Position numbers and translations under genes: made by a program. A model generated the notes under the pieces. That model worked only from the letters and a program-made list of their open reading frames with translations. It was not told the DNA's origin and did not search any database. Shown here one piece after another: positions 53,136 to 64,000 of a DNA stretch of 64,000 nucleotides. Every line of letters starts with the position of its first letter. Position 1 is the first letter of the stretch. Source of the stretch: Malus domestica (lineage: Eukaryota > Streptophyta > Magnoliopsida > Rosales > Rosaceae); contig NC_091668.1 in NCBI RefSeq assembly GCF_042453785.1, positions 1,619,501 to 1,683,500 of the forward strand. Direction: 5' to 3'.

Positions 53136-54197
53136 TTAATGAACGTGGCGACAATTCTTCCGGACTCGTCCCTTTAATCCGGTGAGAGGATTAATGTTCC
53201 CCATCTTAACCATGGACTTGGCAAACTGCTGAAAGAATAAGCTCTCATTAGCTGCATAGGTTTTCACGAGCTCAGCTGCCTGCCTTCTGTTCCCAGTAAG
53301 AAGTACTTGGTCTGAAGGGAGAAGTCCATGTCCCCCAAGTATAAGCTTGAAGTAGGGGAAACAAAGTCCAAGGGAGCAGGTGTGTTGTCGCCACCTCTTC
53401 TGGGGCAAACTGATTTCCGAGTCTGCCTGACGAACTTACACTTTGCGAACCCAATTGTATGCCCTCCTGCATTGATATTGTTTATATAAAAAAACCCATA
53501 AATGTTCAACTTGAATTTGTGTCGCTTTTAGATGGTCGTGATTCGTGAAACAAGTTAGTTTTACCAATTAAGGGATCCCATATAAATATGATTACAAAGG
53601 AGAAAATTGAGTAATTGTTGGTTACCTGAGAGGGCAACTAGGTCAGTTTCATCAAGACCTTGACGCTCGAAGGCGGCTATTAGGGCTGAGAGATCGGGTT
53701 TTGGTGCTGGAATGTTGCTTTCCGAACCATTCACACTTGCAGTTTTGGATCCCCGGGTAGCGGCCTCTTAGCTCAGGCTTCACTTCCACGACTGTTTTGC
53801 TCTGGTTAGTTTCAAAGTGATGGAAACTAACCAAAGCAAAACAGTCATGGCAGTGAAGCCTGAGCAAAGAGGCTGCTGCCCGGAGATCCTTCTCAATGGC
53901 CCACTGTAGCACGGAGATGACACTGTCATTAACCTGAGGACACGACGATTTATAGAATTGTGGCAAAAGGCCGTGAGACCCACCGGACCCAAAGTTGAAA
54001 TCCTCCAGGTGAGCGCCGGAAAGCGTGGCTGAGACCACCAATGTCACAACTACAAGACCTAAGAAAGTTCCTCTGAAGACTGACATTATTGATAATTCAA
54101 GTCCAAGGCTCTTAATTAGTGTATGGTTTACTCTCATTGCATGGTGAGTAGTTAATTTATAGAGGTGAACTAATGGAAGAAATGGAACCACTCCCAC
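53136..54197 (-). pseudogene. Class III peroxidase, broken, with internal fold-back
   Basis: Minus strand. The start region about 54085-53827 reads MSVFRGTFLGLVVVTLVVSA (signal peptide), then LLPQFYKSSCPQVNDSVISV and AASLLRLHCHDCF. This is the distal-His HDCF motif with Cys where Phe is usual. The frame then runs into an inverted copy of the same segment (53760-53813) instead of the expected VQGCDASxLL. About 100 codons around the heme pocket are missing. TASVNGSESNIPAPKPDLSAL to VALSG reappears in another frame before a donor near 53,626. The last exon (from about 53,467) starts GGHTIGFAKCKFVRQT, the proximal-His region, and shifts frame near 53,350. It ends GHGLLPSDQVLLT...MGNINPLTG...RKNCRHVH at 53136. 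At least three lesions, so no active enzyme. Confidence 0.85.
53760..53876. repeat. 54-bp inverted duplication (hairpin) in peroxidase relic
   Basis: Arms 53760-53813 and 53823-53876 are inverted copies, aligned without gaps, with 49 of 54 positions identical by my hand count and a 9-nt loop at 53814-53822. The right arm encodes the ASLLRLHCHDCF segment on the minus strand. A transcript would form a long stem. Confidence 0.85.
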
Positions 54198-54418
54198 CTA
54201 CTACTGTGGATAAAGAGCTGTTCACATTGTCAACTTGTCCTCTGGTGTCACCTGCTCCAAGGAATAATATTTCTCTGACATTTTATTTTTCTCCACTTTT
54301 GGCTATAGAGTTTGCATCACTTTAATCAATCAATGTGTAATGTTGCTTTAAAGAGGGTATAAGGTTGGGGAGGGGTGCCGCACCACGTGATTTGTAAGCA
54401 TCTATTACAAAAATATAC
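54198..54418. other. Spacer between peroxidase relic and composite element
   Basis: No gene. It represents the promoter side of the peroxidase relic and the target flank of the composite retroelement. Confidence 0.5.
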
Positions 54419-54438
54419 GTTGGTTGAATTTTGATTCA
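54419..54438. repeat. Left 20-bp target-site duplication of composite element
   Basis: Sequence gttggttgaattttgattca, identical to 58953-58972, which directly follows the TTG-repeat tail of the right LINE end. Confidence 0.7.
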
Positions 54439-54470
54439 TAAGGATTCGACGTGATGTTGAATTTTGAAGT

Positions 54471-54910
54471 TCAAGGGAAAATTTTATAGGACGGCAATAA
54501 GGCCGGCAATGTTGTATGACACATAATGTTGGGCGGTGAAGCATCAACACGTACACAAAATGGGTGTAGCGGAGATGAGGATGCTTCGTTGGATGTGTGG
54601 GCACACGAGAAAGGATAAGATTAGGAATGAGGATATCCGGGGTAAAGTAGGAGTAGCCGAAATTGAAGGAAAGATGAGAGAAAATCGGTTACGGTGGTTT
54701 GGACATGTGCAAAGAAGGCCTACTGACGCTCCGATTAGAAGATGCGACTATAGGACAAAGGTTCAAGGCCGAAGGGGTAGATGAAGACCTAGGAAAACTT
54801 TGGAAGAGACCCTAAGAAAAGACTTAGAGTACTTGGATCTAACGGCGGACATGACACAAGACAGAACACAATGGCGTTCTAAGATTCATATAGCCGATCC
54901 CACTCAGTGA
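54471..54910 (+). mobile_element. RTE-clade LINE 3' fragment, left copy
   Basis: Begins abruptly at TTCAAGGGAAAATTTTATAGG and encodes the C-terminal piece of an RTE reverse transcriptase [43 protein letters not shown] and [19 protein letters not shown]. It stops matching near 54,910 (CCGATCCCACTCAGTG) without its simple-repeat tail. An internal stop and other drift show it is dead. It is about 90% similar to the right copy by eye, so the two are not recent duplicates of each other. Confidence 0.8.
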
Positions 54911-57900
54911 CTCGGATTTTCCAAGTCTCCAACCGAGAAGTTTTCCTCACTCGGGAAATTAAAGGAACACTACCTCAACCTACATGCTCCACTCACAAAG
55001 CTTCAACATACAAGCTTCAACAAAAGAAAATTCAAAGAACTTAGCGAAGAAGACTTTGGTGTATTTAACACAATACGTTGAAATGAAGGAAAGCTTATTT
55101 ATTGATATCCCCGATAAGTTACAAATATGTACATATACTTAAGTCAAAATAAACAAACAAGAGGGAGCCTTCACAAAGGTTGCTTAGGAGAAGTCTCAGC
55201 AGTCGGTAGAGCCCCAGAAAGAGAAGGCACCGGAGGGGGATTATTCGGAGCCTCAGTACTGGACAAAACCCTAGAAGGAGGAGGTATCAGAGGTTGATCA
55301 TTTGGAGCTTCATTAAGCGGTACAGCCCCAGAAGACGAAGGCAATAAATGCCTTTGGAACAAACCCACAAATCTCTGATGATCAAGTAAAACCTGACCAT
55401 CAAATTCCTTCATCTGGTCAAGCTTCCTCTTCATGTTTGTAGCATAGTCATGTGCGAGCCGGTGCAACTGTTTATTCTCATGCTTGAGCCCTCTAATCTC
55501 CTGTTTGAGACTCATCACTTCAGCCGCCAATGATTCAACTTGGCGGGTTCGAGCAAATAGGCGTTGGGCCATATTAGACACAGAACCTGCACACTGAACA
55601 CTGAGAGCCAGAGAATCCTTAACAGCCAACTCATCAGACCGTTTGGAAAGTAGTCTGTTATCTTTGGGAGTGAGAAGGTTCCTGGCCACTACCGCAGCGG
55701 TCATATCATTCTTCATTACGGAATCCCCAACGGTAAGAGGACCAGTAGGGGAGACGAAGGATGGGCGCCATATGTTGTTTGGAGAAGGCGGGGCTGCCTC
55801 TTCAACAAGGTTCAAGTCAAAACGACGGTCGGAGGGGCCAGACATTTTCAAAGGTGTTGAAGAGAGAAGAGGTCGGACAAATCAAGATCTTAGAAGTGCA
55901 AGAATGGAGCTTCTACTGGTGGATATTCAAGTGTGCTTTGGAACTTAATGTCAGCCCCTATAAAAATCTGCACTCGACGAAGCTTCAGAAATCGAAGAGG
56001 CGCCTGCTCAGAAATCGAAGAGACGTTTGCTTTCTCAAAAGCTGGGCTGCTCAGAGACCACGAGGGTCGATCTCAGAAATCGAAGAGGCGTTTGCTTTCT
56101 CAAAAGCTGGGCTACTCAAAGACCACGAAGGCCGATCTCAGAAATCGAAGAGGCTTGCTTTCTCAAAAGCTGGGCTGCTCAGAGACCACGAGGGCCGATC
56201 TCAGAAATCGAAGAGGCACCTACTTTTCCAGCATTGTCAGCACCTGTCACACGCACACTCAGCTTTGAGGAAATTATGGGCATTCTGTCGAAGATTTCTG
56301 GCGAAGTAGAAAGCACATGAATCGTACTGTTCAATCACCCACTTCCCACACGCAACAGTAACTCATGGGTACCACAGATAACTTTGCCAAAGTTCTCTGA
56401 CAAAGTTGAGACACGTGAAGCTTGCAGCTCCCGCTACATCGCTCTGACCAAGAAGAGTAAAAGAATTACAAAGAAACAACACTAACAAAGTTTAGACACA
56501 TAAATTTTGAAGGTCTAGCTACCATATTATTACCCACAAGGGTAAAGGAACAGTACCACTGCTGGATAATTGGAAAGTCCCGGTGTGTCAACCTCTGTGC
56601 TTCGTGGCAAGGTAGACTAGCAAACATGCCCAACCTTTACTCACATTCGAGAAAACACTCCCAACAGGATTGCTTGCTCCAAAATCGAAGAGGCACCGCC
56701 CTCCGAATCTGATTACTTTCTTAAAAATTGAAGAGACCGCTCTCCGAATCTCGAGAGCCAGACCCCCAGCAGGATTGCTTTCTCAAAAATTGAAGAGGCA
56801 TCGTTCTCCGAATCTCGAGAGCCAGACCCCCGACAGGATTGCTTGTTCGAAAACCGAAGAGGCACCACTTTCCCAACTTCAAGAGCTGGATCTCCTTGGA
56901 TAAAGCTTGTCTGTAATCTTCACAAGCAACATCAGCTTTCCAGATACCACAGACCACTTTTTCAAAGTGCTCTGACAGAGTTAAAACATGTGAAGCTGAG
57001 AGCTCCCACTACCGTGCTATGACCAAGCAGGGTAAATGAATAGCATTATTTCTTGATGTTAGGGAGACTCCTATATATGTCGACCTCCATCCCTAACGGA
57101 CAGGCAGACCTGCAAAAATGCTCAACCCTTTCTCTTATCTAAGAAGGCAATCCCAACGAAGCCTTTCGAAATATTCAGCTTTCTTTCCCCCGGATAATAC
57201 CTCTGTAAACAAGCTATACTAGAGCAAGAATATCTCATATCATCAGGGTTAAAAGCAAGAGTATCCCATATCATGCTTTTTCCCTGTCTTTTCCTTTGGC
57301 CTTGTTCTTAACTGCAAGACAAGGAGAAAGAGAGCAATCAGTCAGCACTTGGAATCAAGCTTCCAGCCAGGAACTGACTGCCTGGAACCCCTTACCTGAT
57401 TACTTACCTGGCATTGCTCTCGAGTACTCATCTTCAACATCTTATGCTTCCAGGGAAGATACCGCATCTGCCTGAGGAACAGATAGGGCAAGTGAGAAGG
57501 ATACAAGGAAGCATGTGGAGACAAGCGTAACAGCACACGTGCCGATACATCCACTACTCTGTCAAAAGCAAAAGTATCCCATATCAGCAGGGTCGAACGT
57601 ACTCTAGATTTGATGGACTTGTTTTGACCCTCAAATTCTTCAGTCGGCCTTATACTCTAGAGGAAACCAGAAAACCCTCCAGCCCGGTTCAAGAATAAGC
57701 CTGTGGAAAGTTACTTCTTCAAAAGCAAAAGTATCCCATATCATCTCTTCTCATTTTTCTTCTCTTTATCCTTCATGTTGCCTGCAAGATAGGGAGAATG
57801 TGAACAATCAGCCGGAGCTCTGATTGCTTACCTTGTCTGTCACCTCTTTCAGCAGATCCCCTAGCCCGGCGACTTGGGGGACTCCTACTACATGGTTTGT

Positions 57901-58335
57901 ATCGCGCTTGACCAAGCCTGAAACTACAAGTAAGCTTCAAGTGAAATTGATACATTACCTTGTGCATCTCCACCAGTTACAGATACCACCCCTGGATGGA
58001 GGAAGAGTACTTCTAGAGAAGATGCCACATCTACCTATGAGACAGATAAGGCAAGTCAAGACGATACCACACTCCGGTACTTAGAAGTTTCGTGGTTACG
58101 AGATCATTTTCCCACAATATTTCCGAATGTCATTTGTACTAAATCATTCACTTGTACTCACTAAAGGAGAGCTTGAACCTATGTACTTGTGTAAACCCTT
58201 CACAATTAATGAGAACTCCTCTATTCCGTGGACGTAGCCAATCTGGGTGAACCACGTACATCTTGTGTTTGCTTTCCTATCTCTATCCATTTTTATACTT
58301 ATCCACACTAATGACCGGAGCAATCTAGCGAAGAT
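54911..58335 (-). mobile_element. LTR-retrotransposon-derived non-autonomous fossil (LARD-like)
   Basis: About 3.4 kb between two LINE ends. It contains one 226-aa frame (55851-55171, minus) with a central coiled coil and a proline/serine-rich tail, a short tandem-repeat block (55985-56215), a second repetitive block (about 56660-56880) and long non-coding segments. No gag, protease, integrase or reverse transcriptase is recognisable. The 58,080-58,335 end resembles the leader/terminal sequence of a dispersed family I associate with apple-group genomes. I cannot delimit paired long terminal repeats, so class and ends are tentative. It is treated as a fossil, incomplete as a mobile element; age cannot be estimated without paired ends. 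Confidence 0.5.
55985..56215. repeat. 65-bp tandem repeats inside the LTR-derived fossil
   Basis: TCAGAAATCGAAGAG starts at 55985, 56008, 56073, 56138 and 56201, giving a main period of 65 bp. Each full unit includes TTTCTCAAAAGCTGGGCT and ACCACGAGGG-like blocks. A related block with a different unit (ATTGAAGAGG, CTCCGAATCTCGAGAGCC) follows at about 56,660-56,880. Confidence 0.85.
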
Positions 58336-58952
58336 CACAAAAAGTGACCGTTTTCGCTACCTAAGATCTATCTTGCAAGAGAACGGAGAATTAGATGGAG
58401 ATCTCAACCATAGAATACAAGCTGGATGGATGAAGTGTAAGAGTGCATCCGGCGTGTTGTGTGACCGTCGTAGGCCACTGAAGCTCAAGGGAAAATTTTA
58501 TAGGACGGCAATAAGGCCAGCGATGTTGTATGGCACAGAATGTTGGGCGGTGAAGCATCAACACGTACACAAAATGGGTGTAGCGGAGATGAGGATGCTT
58601 CGTGGGATGTATGGGCACACGAGAAAGGATAAGATTGGGAATGAGGATATCCGAGGCAAAGTAGGAGTAGCCAAAATTGAAGGAAAGATGAGAGAAAATC
58701 GGTTCCGGTGGTTTGGACATGTGTAAAGAAGGCCTACTGACGCTCCGGTTCGAAAATGTGACTACGGGACAGAGGTTCAGGGCCGAAGGGGTAGAGGAAG
58801 ACCTAGGAAAACTTTGGAAGAGACCCTAAGAAAAGACTTGAGTACTTGGATCTAACGGAGGACATGACACAAAACCGAGCGCAATGGCGTTCTAGGATTC
58901 ATATAGCCGACCCCACTTAGTGGGAAAAGGCTTTGTTGTTGTTGTTGTTGTT
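58336..58952 (+). mobile_element. RTE-clade LINE 3' end with TTG tail, right copy
   Basis: A 5'-truncated LINE end. It encodes [37 protein letters not shown] and [20 protein letters not shown], then the same [15 protein letters not shown] to RWFGHV block as the left copy. An in-frame stop near 58,726 and a lost base near 58,839 show decay. It ends CCCACTTAGTGGGAAAAGG CTTTG followed by about seven TTG triplets (58932-58955), the usual RTE simple-repeat terminus. It is followed directly by the right target-site duplication. Confidence 0.88.
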
Positions 58953-58972
58953 GTTGGTTGAATTTTGATTCA
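58953..58972. repeat. Right 20-bp target-site duplication of composite element
   Basis: Exact copy of 54419-54438. Its first bases overlap the end of the TTG tail, so the true length may be a few bases shorter. Confidence 0.7.
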
Positions 58973-61900
58973 ACCCAACCTCACGTTTTTTCATGTGATA
59001 TGAGAGTTATTTAAGTCACAACCCAATCGAGAATCTTTTCGATACTTTCTTACGAAGGATAACTATCCTACACTGGAACGCTACAATAGCAGTACATAAG
59101 TCAGACAACACTATTGAAAATTATTTTGATGCTCTCTTTTTTAGGATAACTATCCTGCACTAGGATGCTACAATAGTATATTCCAAATCAAACACGCACT
59201 GAGAGAAATTAAAAACACTTAAGGCTTAAAATACCATCCCATTTTAGGCATACGTACGAGGTTTCCTCGCTATTTCTTAAATGAATATATAGCTACTAAT
59301 CAATGTATGAAAATTTCTATATCATCCCTTCATTGGTTTAAAATCATGATTCTGCAATTGAAACGCCCTCTACGACTTTGTAAGTTGCATGTGATTGATT
59401 TGCCAAGATATGAACAAAAAATTAAATTTGTTCTTGAATTACAACATTTGGTAAACTACAAGATCAAAATTGGCATTCATATGGAGTTTGATTTATTTTA
59501 GGGTTGTCGATTTTTATTTTTTAAACTGCGGTCCTCTACTCCTGCTCAACCGCTCCGTTTTTATATTTTTTAGTAAAACAAATTTTAAAATTCTTTTTTT
59601 TTTACAAAATGACCCCTACATTTTTTGTGTATTCGTTTTGGTTGGTTTTGGATTTTTTTGTTGGGGTTTCAGGGGATTTTATGTCCAAATATTTTGGTGA
59701 AGCCTTGTGATCCCAAATAAACTTCGACTTTCTAATATTAGATTAGATATTAGAGACTAAAGATATATCATGTATGTAATATTATTTGGAGTTCATTGGT
59801 ACCTTTAAAACATTATCTTTTAATTTTTTTTAGTTGAAAAGTACCACCTTCTTTTTTGCAGTCACAATTCAAGGCTTTTTTTTGTTTCTTATTATTATAA
59901 AGATTTATTGTTTTTTTTTCTTTTGAAATATATTGAACGAATGGGACATAAATTAACAAGATCTTTTGCAAAATTTTAGGAGTTCGTTATATTTTGGATT
60001 TAATTTGTAAGTTAATTATAATGAAAATTTGTGTAATTTGAACTTAATTAGTTAAGTAATTAAAATTGTGGGAAGTAGTTTGATCAAATCTCTAAAAGCC
60101 TTAAATGTTTGGTCTAAGAAATCCAAAAAACCAAGCATCTACATCAAAGGGCACCAAACTATTAGTACCTTGTATGGTAAACAAACTGAGTTTTATTTTT
60201 TCTTGGGAAATGGTCGGGATGTGGAATTAACAAATTTTGATTGTTGTTTTTTTGGTCAAATGATAGATTTTATTAGATTAAACGTTAGATTAGTTACCGA
60301 CGGGATTTGAACTCATGCCGTCATGCAATGGTTAAACACCTTTCCACCACTATAGTAAAAGACCACTTGCAACAAATCTAGATTGTTGAAATAATCGAAA
60401 TGGTTGACATATTTATTAAATATTGGCGACGCTAGTGATCAATTATTGATGTCATATTTATAAAATTCAGAAAATTGACCATTGCAACAATAAACGTATA
60501 CAAATAATAAACTACAAAATGAGTATAATAACTGAAAATATGTACGTGTATTATCTAATAAATTTGCGAAAATGTCTTGACAAAAAATGCTCTTTTTAAT
60601 TTTTTTTAATTAATTTTTTAATATTTCAAAATGTGTATTATTAAAAATGTATCAAAATTAATGTGTCAAAATGTATTATTAAAAATGTATCAAAATGTGT
60701 ATTAAATGTGTATATAACCTATGTGTATGATACGTGTAAAGTATATTGGAGTTTTAAAAACATGCAATTTAAGGAATTCTCATGCATTTTTATTTTTTTA
60801 TTTTTTTATTTTTATCAAGGAATTCTCATGCATCTAGCCGAGTGGCAGTATTGTAAATAAACGGAATGTAGGTACTGTTACTCTAGCTTATGAACAGGAT
60901 TCCGCCCATCCAATCCGAGCCCAAAACCGAAAAGATCAAAACCGAAACCGAAAAGATCAATGGCACAAATGTAATTAGATCGAAATCGAGGGCCCATTCC
61001 ATATGCAACATGAATACTGCAATTTCTTTTCCAACTTTAGACTTAAGTAATATGCCAGAATATTCTCACCACACACCATTCCAATTATTAATACCCATCC
61101 CTTCCCTTCCTTCCTTGTTGATTTTTCACGTGGCAAAATTTGGAAACGTTCAATATTGAAACATTTGAATGCAAGGAGTAGGATTCTCTCCCTTCTTTTT
61201 TTCCCTCCTCTTCCCTCCCTACTATTTGAACGGTCACGGTTAAACTACGTCAACATCTTATATTAATTTTTTATAGTAAGAGAAAAAACAAAATAAGAGA
61301 ATGTAAAAGGAGGAGATGGAAGGTGATGGAAAGAGGAAATGAGAGAATCCTAGTCCTGAATGCAGAGGGAGGAGCTCCTTTGACAGGAAAAAAAATACAG
61401 AGGAAGGTGTTATGTGTCACATGGATGCATGTATTTGGTGTGCAACAAACAATGCATAAACAAGCACGTGTTTTATAAATAAAAAATAAAAAAAAATTCC
61501 CACCAAAAAGGGTGGTGGTGTGGAATTGGTAGTATTGGAGGTGGGTAGTATAAATTTGGTGACTTTGAAGGGTTTGCTTTGTTTGGTGTATAAATTAGTT
61601 TCCAACTTAAAATTTCTTAATTACAAGTAAAGAAAAATATTATTATACCATAGTACTAAATGACTGATGTATTCTTATTAATTAAACCTTTTAGAAAAAG
61701 ACAATAAAAATTTGGTGATTTTGAAGAGTTGCTTTGTTTGGTGTATTCTTATTAATTAAATATTTTTAGCAAAATACTTAATCAGGAGGCCATATTATGC
61801 CCCTTCTAAGTCTTCTTATCCAAGTAAAAAATACAGGAACAACACATAGATTAACACAAGGATTTAGCAGTTACCAATTACTTATCCTCTCATTAACCAT

Positions 61901-62165
61901 GTAATCAACTTCTATCATCCACATTAACATTTTGTACTAAAAAGAAAAAGAAATTAAACTTGTACTATTATTAGAGGAAAAAATAAGAGCAAAAGAATTG
62001 AAGTCAAATTAACATTTGTATTTCATGCTTGCGTGTTCTTTTTGTGTGCATGTTGTATTTCTCTACAATTTGTCCATGATGTTATAAATAGGCAAAATTT
62101 ATAGAGAAATAACCTTTACTCGGTGAAGGAACGAAGCAGTTGCAGAGTAATATACCGACACAAGC
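58973..62165. other. AT-rich intergenic region
   Basis: No gene recognised in 3.2 kb. Imperfect duplications GGATAACTATCCT...GCTACAATAG lie at about 59,058 and 59,141. ATGTATCAAAATGTGTATT-type short repeats lie at 60,630-60,710. A 17-bp direct repeat around a T-rich insert is at 60771-60833. A pyrimidine-rich stretch is at 61,080-61,230. Confidence 0.5.
60771..60833. repeat. 17-bp direct repeat flanking a T-rich insert
   Basis: aaggaattctcatgcat occurs at 60771-60787 and 60817-60833, with a 29-bp T-rich insert between. This is the footprint expected of a retroposition in which only the tail (minus orientation) was copied. Confidence 0.6.
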
Positions 62166-62394
62166 TGTTGCAGAGGAAGTAATGTATATTATTGCTATTA
62201 GATATATTTCTCTTTTCTTTCTTCTTCTCATTCACTAATCTTTGCACAATTGAAGTGCTCTATTTATAGAGCTACTTCTATAGAAAATTACAAAACATTA
62301 CTATTTAGCTTATGAGTATATAGTATACACATGTGATACTTCACTATACACATTAATATACACATGTGGGCAAACATACCCATTATTTACAACA
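62166..62394 (-). repeat. 3' LTR of Ty1/copia element
   Basis: 229 bp bounded by TGTTG...CAACA (TG/CA ends with 5-bp inverted termini). A purine tract (AAGGGGGAG on the minus strand, 62395-62403) lies directly on the internal side, the expected polypurine tract. Only this one LTR lies in the window, so age cannot be estimated from LTR divergence. Confidence 0.8.
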
Positions 62395-64000
62395 CTCCCC
62401 CTTGGATGCCCACATATCAAAACATCAGTTGCCTCATTAAAACCTTGCTTGGAAAAACCCTGTGGGAAAAACCATAGCGAAGGAAAAAGAGTACAACTTT
62501 ACCCGGATGGTGTTGAGCATGCTTAGGTTGCCTCGTTAAAACCTTGATAGGAAAAACCCAGTGGGAAAAATCCTAAGCGAAGGAAAAAGAGTACAACATG
62601 CATGTATCATGGATGCTCCCCCTGAATTGTATCTCCCCCTGATTCCGCATTCTTCAAATCTATAAGCCGACGTAATCCGATTCCCTGTACCAACTTCTGA
62701 AATGTGCACTTTGGTAGAGATTTGGTGAACAAGTCTGCTAAATTTTCATTGGAACGGATTTGTCTGACTTCAATAACTTTAGCCTTCTGAAGCTCATGTG
62801 CGTTGAAAAATCTTGGAGATATGTGTTTAGTCTTATCACCTTTGATAAATCCTTCCTTCATCTGGGCGACACAGGCTGCATTATCTTCATGGATGATAGT
62901 TGGAGTGTCTGTCTTTGAAAGTAGACCACATGAATTCCGGATGTGATGGATCATTGATCTTAACCAAGAACATTCACGACTTGCTTCATGTAAAGCAATT
63001 ATTTCCGAATGATTGGAAGATGTTGCAACTAGCGTTTGCTTTGTTGATCGCCATGAAATTGCAGTATCTCCATTAGTGAACACATATCCATTTTGTGAGC
63101 GGGCTTTATGCGGATCGGAGAGAAAACCAGCATCTGCGTATCCAACAAGGATTTGTTCATTTGTGGGCTTGTCTGAGTAGAAGAGACCCATATCTGTTGT
63201 CCCACGAAGGTATCGTAGAATATCTTTGACTCCCTTCCAATGACGAATTGTTGGAGCAGAGCTGTACCTGGCTAACAAGTTAACTGAAAAAGCTATATCT
63301 GGTCTAGTACATTGTGCTAAATACAATAAAGCACCTATTGCGCTCAAATATGGTACTTCTGGACCAAGGACCAGTTCATCATCTTCTTTTGGACGAAATG
63401 GATCTTTCTTAATGTCCAAAGAACGAACGACCATTGGGGTGCTAAGTGGATAAGCCTTGTCCATGCCAAATCGCTTCAGTATTTTTTCAATGTAAGCTGA
63501 TTGATGGACCAAAATTCCACTAACACAATGCTCGATCTGCAGGCCTAGACAATATTTGGTTTTCCCAAGGTCTTTCATTTCAAATTCGCTTTTCAGATAT
63601 TCAGCAGTTTTATTGAGCTCTTCAGGGGTTCCAACTAGGTTCATATCATCGACATATACTGCCACTATAGCAAATCCAGTATTTGATTTCTTAATGAACA
63701 CACAAGGGCAGATGACATTGTTGGCATATCCTTCTTTAATCAAATACTCACTAAGACGATTATACCACATTCGCCCAGATTGTTTCAGCCCATATAGTGA
63801 TCGCCTTAATTTGATTGAGAACATACCCCGTGGTTTGTTAGTTGCTTCAGGCAACTTAAGTCCTTCTGGGACTTTCATATATATGTCAGTATCTAATTCT
63901 CCATATAGATACGCGGTGATGACATCCATAAGTCGCATGTCAAGTTTTTCTGAAATCACCAAACTTATTAAGTAACGGAACGTAATTGTGTCCATTACAG
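62166..64000 (-). mobile_element. Ty1/copia LTR retrotransposon, 3' portion (runs off window)
   Basis: Minus-orientation fossil. Visible parts, from the window edge: the reverse transcriptase palm with the YVDD box and the following RNase H domain (frame 63995-62607), a 3' non-coding region with a pair of about 70-bp near-repeats (about 62431-62496 and 62528-62596), a polypurine tract, and the 3' LTR at 62166-62394. Gag, protease, integrase and the 5' LTR lie outside. The visible coding part looks whole, which suggests a comparatively young insertion. Lineage within copia not assigned. Confidence 0.9.

Noticed and set aside
54326-54604. Minus-strand 92-aa frame over the LINE end (and its twin at 58391-58720)
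   Set aside because: Antisense of the RTE coding sequence; the same shadow appears in both LINE copies.
55643-56320. Several overlapping plus-strand frames of 97-182 aa in the LTR-derived fossil
   Set aside because: They translate the 65-bp tandem repeats in successive frames and lie opposite the 226-aa frame; no protein family.
60290-60365. tRNA-like B-box (GTTCAAATCCCG on the minus strand)
   Set aside because: No cloverleaf or acceptor stem can be folded around it; more likely old repeat sequence.
63556-63975. 139-aa plus-strand frame
   Set aside because: Antisense shadow of the copia reverse transcriptase frame.

Overview
The window is nuclear DNA of a eudicot plant. It has AT-rich intergenic DNA, GT-AG introns, plant-specific gene families and many small DNA-transposon relics. 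The short repeats and the retroelement families look like those I know from Rosaceae, especially the apple/pear group. That assignment is from memory and was not computed.

Layout: 1-740 holds a broken jacalin-lectin fragment. 740-10,000 is gene-poor. 10,585-16,737 (+) is a five-exon cytokinin oxidase/dehydrogenase (CKX5 type). 17,688-20,725 (-) is a nine-exon RsmI-type rRNA methyltransferase. 22,429-24,712 (-) is a six-exon ubiquitin-conjugating enzyme (UBC15/16 type). 24.7-31.1 kb is intergenic and rich in MITEs. 31,118-33,532 (+) and 36,828-38,505 (+) are two BEL1-like homeodomain genes (BLH3/10 type and BLH11 type). 39.7-41.5 kb holds a decayed RNase H-like gene and a possible phytocyanin scrap, followed by a 28-bp minisatellite. 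43,349-45,161 (-) is a TLC-domain membrane protein. 46.1-46.75 kb is a 5'-truncated L1 LINE. 48,159-50,650 (+) is an atypical NAD(P)-binding SDR. 51,756-52,769 (+) is TIC20-I. 53.1-54.2 kb is a broken class III peroxidase containing a fold-back duplication. 54.4-58.95 kb is a composite of two RTE LINE 3' ends around an LTR-derived non-autonomous fossil. 59-62 kb has no gene. 62,166-64,000 (-) is the 3' part of a Ty1/copia element that runs off the window.

Exon models for the seven intact genes and the NAD(P)-binding gene were built by hand; splice sites and codon phases close exactly, giving 538 aa (CKX), 370 aa (RsmI), 161 aa (UBC), 590 aa (BLH3/10), 439 aa (BLH11), 241 aa (TLC), 343 aa (SDR) and 266 aa (TIC20).

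From memory of the Arabidopsis map, CKX5, UBC16, BLH11 and BLH3 are neighbours on chromosome 1 (AT1G75410-AT1G75450). The RsmI homologue and UBC15 are close together near AT1G45050-AT1G45110, and BLH10 sits beside a Rossmann-fold gene near AT1G19690-AT1G19700. The window therefore looks like a less-fractionated version of a segment that Arabidopsis keeps in several duplicated pieces. Functionally the genes do not form a pathway. They are a conserved neighbourhood covering hormone breakdown, chloroplast or organelle rRNA modification and protein import, ubiquitination and TALE homeodomain regulation.
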